Shown: positions 25,380 through 37,790, counted from the first letter of the stretch. The stretch is 64,000 bases of DNA from Ricinus communis (GCF_019578655.1 NC_063256.1:31544342-31608341); one strand, 5' to 3'. A program made the numbers and translations. The notes: generated from the letters alone by a model not told the origin.

Positions 25380-25595
25380 TTCTTAATCCTATAAGAAATT
25401 GATGAATTAGTATATTATATTATATACATATACCTATGATGGAATTCAAATAACTCAATACAATTTTTTTTTTAAATTAAAGACAAGAAGTGAGAAAAAA
25501 AAGATGTAATACTTTTAGTTTTATTTTGTTGATATATTAATTCATGTGTTTATTATTATTATAATATTATACCCGTAGAATTATTGCATATGAAT
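25380..25595 (+). repeat. 216-bp direct repeat, copy B
   Basis: Same sequence as 17471-17690. It sits exactly where the LINE endonuclease region stops (25379) and the Athila gag begins (25596), a place where a 5' LTR would be expected but is missing. Confidence 0.93.
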
Positions 25596-25639
25596 TACTT
25601 GTGGGAGGTATGTTTGCTTCTTCTTTATCTTCTTCTACT

Positions 25640-26434
25640 GATCATAAACAGGTTGATTATATTGAAATGTTGCCCAGGCAATAGAATAACCCCTACAACA
25701 ACACATACAACCCAGGGTGGAGAAGCTATCCTAACTTCAGGTGGTGAAATAATAATACTTCAGAGTCCACCAGGATTTCAGAGGTTGCACTAGTAGTAGC
25801 CCCAACAGCAGACCGTTCTCCCTCAACTCCCTCAGAACCAGGAGAAGAAGCCCAATTTAGAGGAGATGATGATGAAGTTCGTGTCCACTTCAGAGAACAA
25901 GTTTCAGCAGACGGACACAGCTCTTAAAAATCAGCAAGTTTTCATACAAAATTTGGAGAATCAGATAGGCCAAATTTCTAAGATGCTGGCTAAGAGGCAG
26001 ACAGGGACTCTGCCTAGCAATACAGAGCCCAACCGAGGGAGCATATAAACGCAATCACGTTGCGGTCAGGTAAGTATATTTCTGATTCTTCTCTTATTTC
26101 TAATAATGATATTGATGCGCAGGTAGATTCAAGTAGGAAAGTTGATGCTACCAAGGCGAAGGAACCAGAAAATGAAGTGGCAAAGGAGATTCCATTGAGG
26201 GAATACCAGCCCAAAATTTTGTACCTTGCTAGGTTGAAGCAGACGCAAATCGAGCAGCAGTTTGGTAAATTTCTGGATATATTTAAACAACTGTACATAA
26301 ACTTACCTTTTGTTGAAGCTATTTTACAGATCCTTATGTATGCGAAGTTCTTAAAGGAGATTCTTAGCAACAAAAGAAAGTTTGAGGACTTGGCATGCGT
26401 GACACTAAACGAGGAATGTTCAACAATTTTTTAG
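25640..26434 (+). pseudogene. Athila-like gag remnant
   Basis: Carries NNPYNNTYNPGWRSYPNF at about 25690-25740, then FVSTSENKFQQTDTALKNQQ and IQNLENQIGQISKMLAKRQT (25866-26048), TLRSGK and a linker that precedes the protease. The block NPYxNTYNPGWRxxPNF is typical of the gag end in this gypsy group. Frame changes and stops occur between the blocks. Confidence 0.88.
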
Positions 26435-26486
26435 AACAAGTTACCGAAAAAGAGATATTGCTCCAGGGAGTTTTACTATTCCTTAT

Positions 26487-26939
26487 GTGATCAGTAACTT
26501 AATTATTAATGATGCTTTAGCTGATTTAAGAGCTAGCATCAATGTAATGCCGTATAGTCTGTTTGTGAAATTGGGGCTAGGAGAGATTAAACCCATTAGA
26601 ATGAGCATACAGTTAACTAATAGGTCTATTAAGTATCCTAGGGGTATTGTAGAGAATGTGCTTATAAAAGTAAATAAATTTATATTTCCTGTTGATTTTA
26701 CTATCTTAGACATGGACGGTGAGACTAATGTACCTTTGATTCTAGGTAGACTTTTCCTTGCAACATCTAGGGCAATTATAAATTTTTGTGATGGAAAGCT
26801 AAAACTTAGGGTAGGGGATGAGACTATCACTTTTGATTTGAATAATTCTATGAGACAATCTTTAGATCATATGATGATGTTGTATGTGCTATTAATGTAC
26901 TTGATGATGCTATTGAGATATAGTTGTAAGAAATATTAG
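26487..26939 (+). pseudogene. Athila-like retropepsin remnant
   Basis: The open stretch reads INDALADLRASINVMPYSLF, KLGLGEIKPIRMSIQLTNRS and VPLILGRLFLATSRAIINF, an aspartic protease of the kind fused to gag in this group. The active-site motif D-L-G-A-S is changed to D-L-R-A-S. The flap and the ILGR motif are kept. Confidence 0.9.
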
Positions 26940-26962
26940 TTGAAGACCCTTTACAAGTTACT

Positions 26963-27409
26963 TTGCCAATGGTAGATGAGCATGAGCTTTTAAATGAGGA
27001 AGTGTTGGAGCAACTGGAGTTTCTATTAGCAAATAAGCCAAGCAACAATACCGATAAGTTTGTTGTAATTGACATGGTAGGTCTGTATAAGTTGAGGCCA
27101 TCACTTGAAAAACCACCAGTCCTCGAGTTGAAAAAGCTCCCACAACATCTCAACTATACAGATCTGGATGAGGATAACAGGTTACCTGTCATTCTAGCTG
27201 CTGACTTAACATCCAAGCTGAGGGAGATGACAATGCCCTCTCTAAAGCAGTACCAAAAAGTGTTTGCTTGGAGGATTGCAGACGTTCCAAGGATTAGCCG
27301 CACTTATTGCTCATCCAGGATTCTTATGGACGACATCAATAACCTAGCGACTGGACCGCAATATAAGTTAAACCCGCACATGCAGGGAGTGGTCAATGAG
27401 TCCAGCTAA
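26963..27409 (+). pseudogene. Athila-like linker to RT, truncated
   Basis: Reads LEKPPVLELKKLPQHLNYTD, LPVILAADLTSKLREM and MPSLKQYQKVFAWRIADVPR, the conserved segment before the polymerase. It ends in LNPHMQGVV and then a novel NESS and stop where the polymerase should start. Confidence 0.88.
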
Positions 27410-29259
27410 ATGACTCAGGGAAAAAAGAAGTGCTTTTGGGAGGCACCCCAACTTTTATTTTGTGTTTTTGACACTTTGATCTTTGGTTTTGGAATATTTT
27501 CTTAGTTTTAGTTTTCATATTTCATTTAATTTTCATTTTCAATTTCTATTATTCCTATATTTTCCAATTTTAGCTCATACAAAGGACGCACCGATTTTCA
27601 CTCCACCAGCCTCAGCGGATGATCAAGGTAGTCTCCACTAGATTTTCTTTGATTTTCTGCATTTATTTACTTTATTTTTCATACATGTTATGGACTTGGA
27701 TTTTATTGCTTCAACTTCTCTTACTTATACATCCCATGCGGGGTACCCACTTTGTTTTACACTGAGGACAGTGTGTCCTTCAAGTGTGGGGTGGGTAAAT
27801 CGTATGTGTATGTTTCTTTCTCTTTCCTATGACTTTTGGATGTGTCTGAAATCGCTATTGCTAATGATGTATGGTGTTAGGATGTTAGAATGCTATAATT
27901 TTATACACTTGAGTTATGCTATTTTTTAGCTGATTGACGGTTTGATTTATAGAATTACACTTACTTTTCTTTGTTGTTCATTGTCCTTGGAAAACAATCA
28001 ATGGTGTTTAATATATCAACTCTGCTGGATTAAACTGGTGTTATTTAATTGTTTCTTGAGTTGTCGAATTGTAACTTAGAATGTTGATTATGTCATACGC
28101 ATGTATTTCTTAAGTGATGACCCAATTGATGATGTTGAGAACCCATTGCAATTAATGCCACACTTCAAATGTGAGATTTTGAGCCATTTTGAGCATTCAT
28201 TATACATATGCTCTTTATATTTCTTGTTTGAGTGTGCATTGTACTTGGCTTTGCTTCTAGAACTTGCTTTGTAATGCTTGTTGAGGTTACATGAATTTGT
28301 GAATACCGTGAGATAATATGGGCAATTTAGGATTCACCACACTTGGTAAAAAGCCTACCCTTTATGTCTCTATTAGTTAGCCATGGTTGAGCCTTTACCC
28401 GTTTCTTCATTTTACACCATTTCACACTTTACATCTTAGCCTTTTTATTTTATCTTTCTTTTACCTTTATGCTGGAATTTTTGTGATTTGCTCTCTCTTA
28501 TTTGGGATTAAAATAGCATTTGCTATGTTGGTGAGTTCACTAAATCCTTTTGATATTTTAGATGCTCCCTTCAATCCAAACTATATTTTTGCTCTTTACT
28601 TTATTCAGTTGTATGCAGCAGTTCTCTTATAAGTTGCTAGTTTAGTTTTCATTAAAAAAATAATAAAAAATAGACAACAAAATTCTTTATTTCTTATTCT
28701 CTTTATTGGATTGATAGTATTTTCGAGCATTATTCTGCAAATTGAGGATTTAGTGAATATGTTTTGTATTTTTGGGCATTTAATCCTTAGGCATATATTA
28801 TTGTTTATTGCAAGAATTTCCAGCATTTTTATACTTCTTTCTGAAATCTCCATACCTTTACCTTAGTCCCATTACAACTCTGGTAAAGACCCTTTGATTT
28901 TGGTATTTATTTATTCGCAGTAATAGAGATAAGGTTTATGAGCAAGCTTATGGTAAGCGGATTTTGTGCATTTGCTTTGAGGGATTTGTTTCTCACCTTA
29001 TACACACTTTGAGTGATCCCTGTGAGGCATTGGTTCTTGATGTCTGTTATCGAGTTGTTGCTTAAATTATTCATGCATTGATATTATCTCCATTCTCCGC
29101 TATTAATTTGCAACTTGACTTACGATTGAGTTTCTTTTGAGATGTGTTGAATGCTATTTGTTGTGGCCTAAGGGCATGAACTTTGAAGGACTTGCTGACT
29201 ACGGTTTTGTAAGTTGAGTTATTAATTGCTTGAGGACAAGCAAAAGGTTAAGCGTTGGG
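27410..29259 (+). other. Athila-like 3' noncoding region
   Basis: Starts with GGGAGGCACCCCAAC, a motif usual after the integrase gene of this group, and ends in a purine-rich tract (GAGGACAAGCAAAAGGTTAA) just before the LTR, the likely polypurine primer. No gene seen in between. Confidence 0.7.
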
Positions 29260-30785
29260 TGATTTGATGTGCATAGTTTTACACATGTTTGCTTGCATAC
29301 TATTGTGCATTTTCTTAGCATTTATTGTGTTTTTATTCCAAGATCAACTGTGTTTTGTGTCCTTTCGTATTCCAGGAGATTTTATAGGTCAATCATCAGT
29401 GTTTGAGCAATTTTAGATCAATCCCGGGTGAGAACGGACGTAATTAAAGGCATTTGACCTTGGGTTGACTTTTAGAAAGTCAACACGACCAGTGTTGGAG
29501 CCCTGTAGAAATTCCAAGGCCGAGTAGCTTAAGCACCTTGAAGCAACACGGTTCTCGAGGGTAACACGCCCTAGAGCATGGCCCGTGTTGGTTAACACGG
29601 GCCAGAACATGCCCATGCTAGGATCAAGAGTATGGCCGTGTCGGTTACACAGGCCAGAACACGCCCTTGCTCGATTCAATTCATTCTGTCATTTGGAGAC
29701 CAACACGGCCCATGTTGAGGGACACGGGCTGGGAACACACCCTTATTTATGCATAGTATAAACTGAACGAGCCAAAAAGAGAAAGGAGATTGGCAATTTT
29801 GACTCTTCATCTTCCCCTGTAATTTTACTATACGCTTTTTAGACATTTCAAGGCGGATTCTAGGAGACTAATCCCATCTTTTTACCTCAGATTCATGACT
29901 CTTGGGATTAGATTGAAGATTGAAGAGGAGTTTTGGAGCAGATCAAGAGGCAATTCTAGAGATCATTTGCAGTGCAGATCAAGACTTTGAGCTGTTCATC
30001 CAATTCTAGGAAAATGGTATATATGTTTCAACTTATTTATTCTTTCATTGCAATTGAATTCTTATTTGTTTTAGAAATGAACATGTGTAGCTAGATTGAT
30101 TGAACCCATTGGGGTTCCTTGCTATATTGGCTTCATACTGAATTGTTAAGATTGTTTGAGTTTCTTTTCTGGTATTCTTGTTGCAATTAATAATGAAATT
30201 TCAGTTTTTGTTACATTTAATGTATTGATTACTGTTCATAGAATTATTTTAGTAATTGAGAAATTCCAATTGAGTTTGGAAATTTGGTTGCAAGAACAAG
30301 TTAATTTTCATTTAGAGATAATGTTAATTAATTTACCGGATTAAAAATTAACAAAACTTAACAGAGATAGATTAAAGCTTAAGGCTAACTTAATAATCAA
30401 TTGTTAGGAAGAGAATCCAACTTTAGATTCTTAGGTTTAGGAATTCGGTTGTCTCGAAAGGGAAACCGGATTCAGTTTAGAATACGGGTAGCACAATCGG
30501 ACTCAACAATCTGTTATCCTTTATTTGGTTCCAATTAGTCTAGGTCCTTTTAGGGTTTGCTTTCTTGTCTTGATTATTCTCTTTGCTCATTCATTCTCGC
30601 ATTACACTTAGAATTTAGTTTTTAGTTATTAGTAAATTTAGAAACCTCCATTATTAATTTTAGGCTAGATAACAAGGAACGAAGTAGTAACTTTAGGATT
30701 TCACTTTCCCGAGAAATACAATATCTTTAATACTTGTCGTTGTGCTAGGCTGCAGCGATAGGTTCACTGCCTTATTGTAGTTGCA
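29260..30785 (+). repeat. Athila-like 3' LTR
   Basis: Starts TGATTTGATGTGCATAG after the polypurine tract. The segment 29470-29745 is a GC-richer cluster of AACACGG and CGTGTT motifs in both orientations, a hallmark of Athila LTRs. The right end near TTGCA (30785) is set by where LINE-like sequence resumes and is uncertain by tens of bases. Confidence 0.75.
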
Positions 30786-30829
30786 TAAATAACATCCAAA
30801 TTATTTTCCTTACCCACCTTATATAGAAA

Positions 30830-31840
30830 ACCATGACATCTTGCAGATTATCCTCCGAAATAAAGTGGCCACCTGAAGCAACCTAATCATGAAATGAGTT
30901 CGTTGTATCAAGAAGAGGAGTAGCTTCTAAGGCATTTGTTTTTCCCCCATATCTCCTTATTCTGCATGGATTGTTGAGTTTCACTCAATGGCTCAATACC
31001 ACGTTGACTCTCATTGGGATGAACCACAAGCTCATCATGTTTCTTATCTTGCTTAATATGCTTCCCCTTGTTTTGTAAGTTAAAAGAACTGATGCCTTTC
31101 ATCCAAGTGCCAACGGCAAGCTCAGAGATGCTAACCTTATGCTCCTTATCCACCTTATCATAATATTTATATTTATGTCTAATAAAGGCACATCCATAGC
31201 ATATATATGTTAAACATTTATAAGAAAGAATAATAACGCATTTAAGAGCAGAATCTCCTAAATCGAGAACTAAACCTCCATGTAAAGGCTTAGTAATATC
31301 AATGGAGATTCTTGCACGTCGAAACCGACTAAAACATGCACTAGATTGCCCAACATCAACCCCCTTGGACCACACCAATTTGAGAACCAAGCTTTCTAAT
31401 AATCATTTCTGTCCTGAAACCAAGAGGAACATTGTGAAACTGCGTCCTAAATGCGCATCTAATAAAGTCTATGCTGGAAATCTGTTGATTCTTTTGAATT
31501 AGATAGAATGACAAAAGGGATTTGTCAAAACTCCAATGTCCTCCATTCAAACTACTATTTCTCTGAAGTTGAGATTTGAAGGTGAGTATAAAGCAATTTT
31601 TCACCATAAGTTCCATATTTAAGCCTTGACACGTAGAAGAATATTTGGCAAAGTATTCATGAATGCTTCACGATGCACAAGTTTCAAAGATAAGAATTTG
31701 CACGCAAGACATAAGCCTAGTCCTGCTTTTGCCTCAAAATGACCTTCTGCATCGACTGTAACAACCTTGGCATGAGGGTTATCATACAACCTCAATTGAG
31801 CACATATCCGTGATAGTTCATCGGGATCCATATTTGACAA
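30830..31840 (-). pseudogene. LINE ORF1 (DUF4283/zinc-knuckle) remnant
   Basis: Starts MSNMDPDELSRICAQLRLYD; then LCLACKFLSLKLVHREAFMN, FKSQLQRNSSLNGGHWSFDK, FIRCAFRTQFHNVPLGFRTE and, further on, ARISIDITKPLHGGLVLDLG, ICYGCAFIRHKYKYY. The blocks correspond to the DUF4283 RNA-binding domain and the following knuckle (C-x2-C-x4-H-x4-C) of plant LINE ORF1. The last Cys of the knuckle is Tyr, and two frame breaks lie between the blocks. Confidence 0.88.
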
Positions 31841-31930
31841 ATAGAAAACTAGAAAAAGAAAAGGAAAGGAATGAAAGAGACATAGATAAACGAAAGCCTA
31901 ATCCAAGATAAGCGAAGAACTCATTCTTAC

Positions 31931-33329
31931 TTTAGTGTCGGACAATATATAAGAAAAATATCATTTATATTCTTTTAATATTTATTTACTATTTAATTTT
32001 TTTTCTGTTAATTTTTTGCTCCCTTTTATTTAAATTTAAAGTTCATTTCATATTATATTTTTTCTTACTATATTTTCTTTGAAATAAACTTTTATTTTAT
32101 TTAATCATAATAATATTACTATGAAAAATATTATATTATAAAATTAAAAGTTAAAATAAATTATTAAAGCTAAAGTATTAAACTATTTTCATATTTCTTA
32201 TCTATTAACATTAAGATTATTTCAATATTTTTATTAAATTATTATTATTAAATTAATATATAATTAAATTACTTTAAAAAATCAAATAATTATTCAACTA
32301 ATATAAATTATTTTTAATAAATAATAATTTGAATAAAAATATAATTAGATAAAATAAATATATAAAGCTTAGTGTTGATAATGAATCATTAAATGAGAAC
32401 AAAGAAAAATTTAAATATTATATAATTTTATATAAATTTATTTGAAGTCTAATTATTTATTAAATTTATATAATAAAAATTAATTTTAATACATGAAAAA
32501 ATATATTAAAAACAATTAAATATATTTAATAAAATATAATATTATATATTAATTTATTAAATAGTTTATACTATAAATATAATAATAACTACAATAATAA
32601 TTACGCAAAATAACACGCATGGCAAATAATATTAGTATATTTATACATACTTTATCATGTTGTTTATATATATACTTATACATTGTACTCTTTCAAGGTG
32701 TCTACAGAGCAACTTGTTCACATTATCAAACGAAAAAATAGGCCTATTTGATCCTGATTTTTTTTAAGAAGAATTTTCTACCGCCATCATCAAGGCCAAT
32801 GAAGGAACTCTTTCTATTACCCAAAGAATACTTTCATCTCTACATCACCCACCAAATTTCATCATTAACTTTCTATCAAATTAAATTCTATAAATTTTCT
32901 ATTATAGACAACATAATTGCTGTTGTTGGTTGGTGTTGATGGCGGCAACGGTGATGCATTTAATATTTATTGTTTATATGTATTATATTAATTATTAATA
33001 ATTAATTAATTTTAAGCACCGTATCAGTGGAAAAAATATTTATCCTATTAATAGATAAGAAAATATTAAATATCTCATCATTATTTGTCCCAATTTTTGC
33101 TCACCTAATATTGTATATAATACTTTTATAAAAAAACTATCCCGTAATTTCAAAACATTAAAAGATAGTTTAGTAAAAATATTATATGTCTAGTTTAATA
33201 AGTTTGATTATCTATTAAATTTTATTTCAATTCAGAGCTAGACAAAATCTATCTTATAAATCTAGGCTTATAGTTATTAGACAAGTCTAAACCATTTAAT
33301 TAAATTAATTCACTTATTTACTTAGTTAC
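31931..33329. other. Very AT-rich intergenic stretch
   Basis: The first 700 bp are almost pure A/T. No gene or element end is seen. Confidence 0.6.
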
Positions 33330-36300
33330 TATCAGCACACATTTTCCGAATTTAGATATCGAGAGAATTACGAAAACTTTTATGATGAAAGTTATTGTCT
33401 ATTTTGAGTTTCGGGCCTTTGAGGATGGAAAAATCCAAGTTAGGGTTAAAAATAATTAAATCAAAATCACTTTTTTGGAATTGAATTAGATTTAATTGTC
33501 AAAAAGACTAACTTTAAGAGGTAAAATGATAGTTTCTGCAAGTTTGGGGATTAAATTGTAAGAAAATTTTAAACTTTTTTGCCATAAAGCCAATTTGCTC
33601 TGCATACAGCCGAATCAACTCTATCTAGTGTTGATTGGCTATGATGTTGTTTTACGTGTATTTTGTCTTTAAAACGCCAAAAATTATTTAAAAAATTTTC
33701 TAGAAATTTTGTGATAATTATTAAATTTTTGAATTTTATTGGATATTATTACCAATAGAGGAAAATCTTTTTCTTTTAAAATTTAAAAAATAATAGTTGA
33801 AGTTTATCATTTTGATCTTTAGGATTTACAAACCCTAGCCCTATAAATAGATCATTTTGCTCTAGGTCTAGGGTTAGCAACATTCATTAATTAAGAGCAT
33901 CAATCACTAAGCATTAGCAACACTGAATCAGTAGAGAAGTTTTAGCAATTAAGAAAGATCTAGAGTTAGAGAAAACCCAACGTTCAAAACACAAAGAGCT
34001 TTCTTTTTGGTAAGTCATTAAGAAAGAACCCTAAATTGGGAAACTCTTTTCTTAGAATGACGGTAATTTTTCTAAATCTGCAGCATTGGATTCTCAGCTA
34101 ATCTTCGATTCAAATGCTTCCTCGTGTCCTGAGATTTCGTAAAACATCAACCTACACTGACAATCTGAGGATTCCCTACATCCACATCATCAATATTCCT
34201 TTTCCCTACTGATTTTTTTTTAATGTTGATTTATGAATCTAGAAACATGATTAGGTTTATCTTTGAATATATAACATGATTCATATGATTGGATTAGGAT
34301 TTCTTTTGATTTAATATATTGTTGATTTTATTGAGTTTAAATATGAAAATAGGAACATGTAGGGTTTTGAATTTGATCATATGATTTTATTGGATTTTGA
34401 ATCTGATTAGTTAAATGAGTAGGTAAACATAGTTAATTTGTATTTTTATACAACTGCATTGGATTTTATGATAATATGATTTACTATAAAAAAATACTGA
34501 TTTAGAGATCATTTTTAGCTACGACAATAAAGTGATTGCTATTTAGCTACCACTGAGAGGCCACTTTGCTGCCACTATGAGACCAAATGAAGTTTTTGGA
34601 TATTTAGCGACCAAATTGAGACTATTTAGTGACCACAAGTCACAACGACCACTTAAAGACCACATGGGTGGTCTCTAATTTGGGTGCCTAATATTTGCAT
34701 GTAAATTAGTGACCACTTAAAGACCATATCCTATGGTCTTTAATTTGGAGACCACAAAGAATGGTCGCTAAAATGGGCGCCAATTTCTTGCAGGTAATTG
34801 AGTAACAACTTAGAGACTACACGTGTGGTTAACAACTTAGAGACTACACGTGTGGTTGCTACTTTAGAAACCACATTATTTAGTCTCAATTAATTAAGTA
34901 TGTTTAAAAATTATTAAAAAATATATAAGATAATTTTATTTATTAATAATAAAAATATGATATTTAAGCATCTTATAGTATAGTATTAAAATATTATATT
35001 TATAAAAACGTATGTAGAGATTAGTCTACATAATCAATCTCTCTCTTTGCAGGTCTGAAAAATCAGTCTCTCTCTCTCTCCAATTAACAGAAACATACAA
35101 CCTTACTCGATTCAGTCTCTTTCTCCATACGCCTTTTTCTTATAAGCTGAGTAGTGATTTTTGGTCTCTTTCTCTCTCTATCTCTCATTGTTATACCATT
35201 GGGTTAATGTTTTAAGGTGTGTTCCTCAAATTTGTTATAATGGGTTTGTATTGATGATTTGTAACACTACCAAGAATAAATTGCTAATGGGTTTCTGTTA
35301 TTTATTTTGAGATAAATCGATGTAAGCTAGAGTTTAAAGAGAGAAGAAAAATTGATAGGGTATCGTATGTTGCTGGTAGTGTGTCTGCATTGTTGGTAAA
35401 GCAGAAATTATGCTATGTTTGAAAAACAAAGTAGTGTATTTTTAGCAGATTAGAAATCAAAACTTTTTCTTAGACTTGCTTACTATTAGGTGATAAGAGA
35501 CAATGGTCCATGGAATTTTTATTTATTGTAAATTTCTTATTTATCATTTCATTTGTTATTGAATTTGCTAAGTTGCTAGTGATAAGTTAATTGCAATTTT
35601 ATTATGATAATCTAGTAATTTCAGTGTATTTTCATAAATTCTATAGTTGCATCTCATTAAAACCTCAGTGATGATTTCATTTTTGGATTTGTAGAGTTTA
35701 GCTTGTGCGTAATGTTTGAGTCTTGTGCTTTTGTATCCAAATAGATGTGGGTTTCTGTTATTTTACTACAAGTTAAAGGTTCCTGAAATAGTGGGATTTT
35801 CTCTCTTAAGATTTATGCCTTTAGTGTGATTCAAATGTCTGTTTAAAGTAGTTATGTGATTTATGGCGTATGATATGGTTACGGAAAATAAATAAGTGGC
35901 TTGTTTGCTATATGTCGTTACATGATACCAACATTTTGAAAAAAATACTTATGTTTCGTATATGAAATGCATTTCAACTTTTTTATTCAATTATGGTAGT
36001 CAAATATTTTTGTAATTCTAAGATGCTTTTGATTGTAGTTAAAAGAATTATTAAAGTTTGTGAGTAATTTATACGTTTAATAATATAAAATTATTAGAAT
36101 TTATATATATTTATTATTAAATTGAGCTGCTGAAATATTGAGTTTGATCTCAAATACAATATTTTTGTTTTGTATTTTACAAGTATTCTAACTACTTTAT
36201 TTATTGGACAAGTATCAAATGATATGAGATATGAGATCTTATAATGTATATTTTGATTAAAGTTAACAGTTAAACATATTTGATTTGGATGACCGTATAT

Positions 36301-37771
36301 TATTATTTCTTTGAATGAGATAATTTTAACTATATATTAATTTCAATTTTTATATTTAATTTCAATTTTTAATTTGTAAAATAAAAATTAAATATAATAA
36401 TATCAAAATTAAATGTAAATAAATTATTAATATTCTAAAGATTGTATAAATTATAAAAAATTAAATCAATTCTTAAAATAAAATTGAAGACCAATTTAGC
36501 TACTACATTTAGTGGTCTCTAACTTTATCTACTATATGATATGGTCGCTAAGTAGTCTCTATTTTGTCTCTAGTCTCTCATTTATTTCAATTAGCGACCA
36601 CAATGCGACAAATAGCAACCACATCGACCACATGATGTGATAGTGTCTCATGTCAGTACTATAGCGACTAATTAAAGACCAAATAGCGACCACATGTGGG
36701 GTGGCAAAATAGAGACTACAAGTTGCGGTCGCTATATTTAGAGACCACGCGGCTTTATGGTCGCTATTTTTATTAGCGACCAAGGTTTTATCGAGCAAAA
36801 GATGTGGTCTCTAAGTGGTCGCTATATGCGTTTAGTGATCACTTAGAGGCCATATATGGTGGTCTCTAAATTGCTGTTTTTTATAGTGATTGAAATTTAA
36901 AATCTATCTTAAGATGTTATATTTGTCTACTGTCAATTTGATTTCTAGTGTTTGCATGTTTTTAGGTTTTCTTTGTTAGATTTTATTTTTTTATGTTTTA
37001 TGTTTATTTCTTTTTACATGTTTTAATCAATTTTTTTTATCTTTTATGCATGGAAAATCGGCTCTTAGGCGTGAAAACAAAAGGAAAATCGCAAACAGGC
37101 CATCCGAAGCCCCAAAGCTGATTCAGCTTTGCATTGAGCCGATCGGCTCTATGCCTTGAGTCGATTGGCTATGTGTACGTTGGCCCTGATTTTCAAGCTC
37201 TTGATGTATTTCAACAGTGTTTATGTGTTGTACTTAGTATTCAGTTATTTTTCTTTCATTTTTAGTTGTAGGAAGGATTGTAATAGCTAGATTTAATTTT
37301 TTGCACCTTTTGTTTTAGTTTTATGCTTGATATATGCCAAATAGCTGTGATGTGATTGCATAACTAAAATTGGACACATAGACTCTAAGCCCTAAAAATT
37401 GGACCCAACATGAAAATTGTAGTCTATTAGATTAATCAAATGGTAATTGGGCCAAAGTTAAAATCAATATAGATCTAGTGGGCTTTGCCATGCTTTAAAC
37501 GAATTAATTAGGCCGTATTAGATTTAAGGTTACATAATTGGCCCTTTGCAATAAAAAGTAGTCCATTTAGGCTTAAAGGCTGGAACCAAAGCATAACTTA
37601 TAATTGGGCTACTCAAATTAGCAAAAGTATCCCAGAGAATTACCCGGGTGGTGACTCTATCTCTGTGCTAGTTTTTGTGACTAGTTAATTTATTCCTAAT
37701 TAGGTTGAAAAACCTTGTAACGTTATAGTTGCTAGAGATAATTGGATGCGCGCCCGAAACCACTACCTACA
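33330..37771 (+). repeat. 5' LTR of Tat-plus, with a CACTA-like insert
   Basis: Begins TATCAGCACACATTTTCCGA and ends AACCACTACCTACA directly before the primer site. Without the inserted element and one 3-bp duplication it is about 2.03 kb. It aligns over its length with the solo LTR at 20339-22854. Confidence 0.9.
34482..36888. mobile_element. CACTA-like non-autonomous DNA transposon
   Basis: The right end complements to CACTATAAAAAACAGCAATT and the left end reads TACTATAAAAAAATACTGAT (first base C changed to T). The TIR match extends through TTTAGAGA(C/T)CA. The 3-bp flanks are ATT (34479-34481) and ATT (36889-36891), as expected for the CACTA (En/Spm) superfamily. Subterminal zones at about 34520-34870 and 36480-36870 are dense in GCGACCAC/GTGGTCGC-type words in both orientations, like transposase-binding repeats of this superfamily. 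The 2.4 kb body has no transposase and includes a CT-rich tract at 35040-35190. Confidence 0.9.
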
Positions 37772-37790
37772 GTGGCGACTACACTAGGAT
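37772..37790 (+). other. Primer binding site of Tat-plus
   Basis: TGGCGACTACACTAGG starts one base after the LTR end. The same site, TGGCGACTCTACTAGAG, occurs on the minus strand beside the other 5' LTR. TGG-initial sites complement the CCA end of a tRNA; I could not name the tRNA with certainty. Confidence 0.75.

Larger units (their letters stand above)
25596..30785 (+). mobile_element. Athila-like gypsy element, 5' LTR and RT-IN lost
   Basis: Gag and protease remnants are followed directly by 3' noncoding DNA and a 3' LTR. The 5' LTR, primer site, RT, RNase H and integrase are absent. The joint inside the coding part lies near 27390: protein text corresponding to the start of the RT region (LNPHMQGVV) runs straight into the GTGCTTTTGGGAGGCACCCC motif normally found after integrase. 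It lies between LINE ORF1 and ORF2 and so is nested in the LINE. Confidence 0.87.
17700..31930 (-). mobile_element. L1-type LINE, old and split by nested insertions
   Basis: On the minus strand the order is ORF1 (31840-30830), endonuclease (25379-24950), reverse transcriptase (about 23560-22862 and 20338-19160), zinc-finger RVT domain (19003-18775) and a C-terminal RNase H (18394-17931). This is the architecture of plant L1/RIL LINEs. The coding parts are separated by a chloroplast fragment, a solo LTR, a MITE and an Athila-like element. All parts carry stops. No poly(A) tail or short target duplication could be fixed, so the outer limits are approximate. Confidence 0.88.

Noticed and set aside
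26014..26373. Minus-strand open frame of 119 codons
   Set aside because: Lies opposite Athila gag, whose plus-strand text is clearly conserved.
33330..37771. A 4.4 kb LTR as a natural giant LTR
   Set aside because: The extra length is the CACTA-like insertion; without it the LTR is about 2.0 kb, like its relatives.
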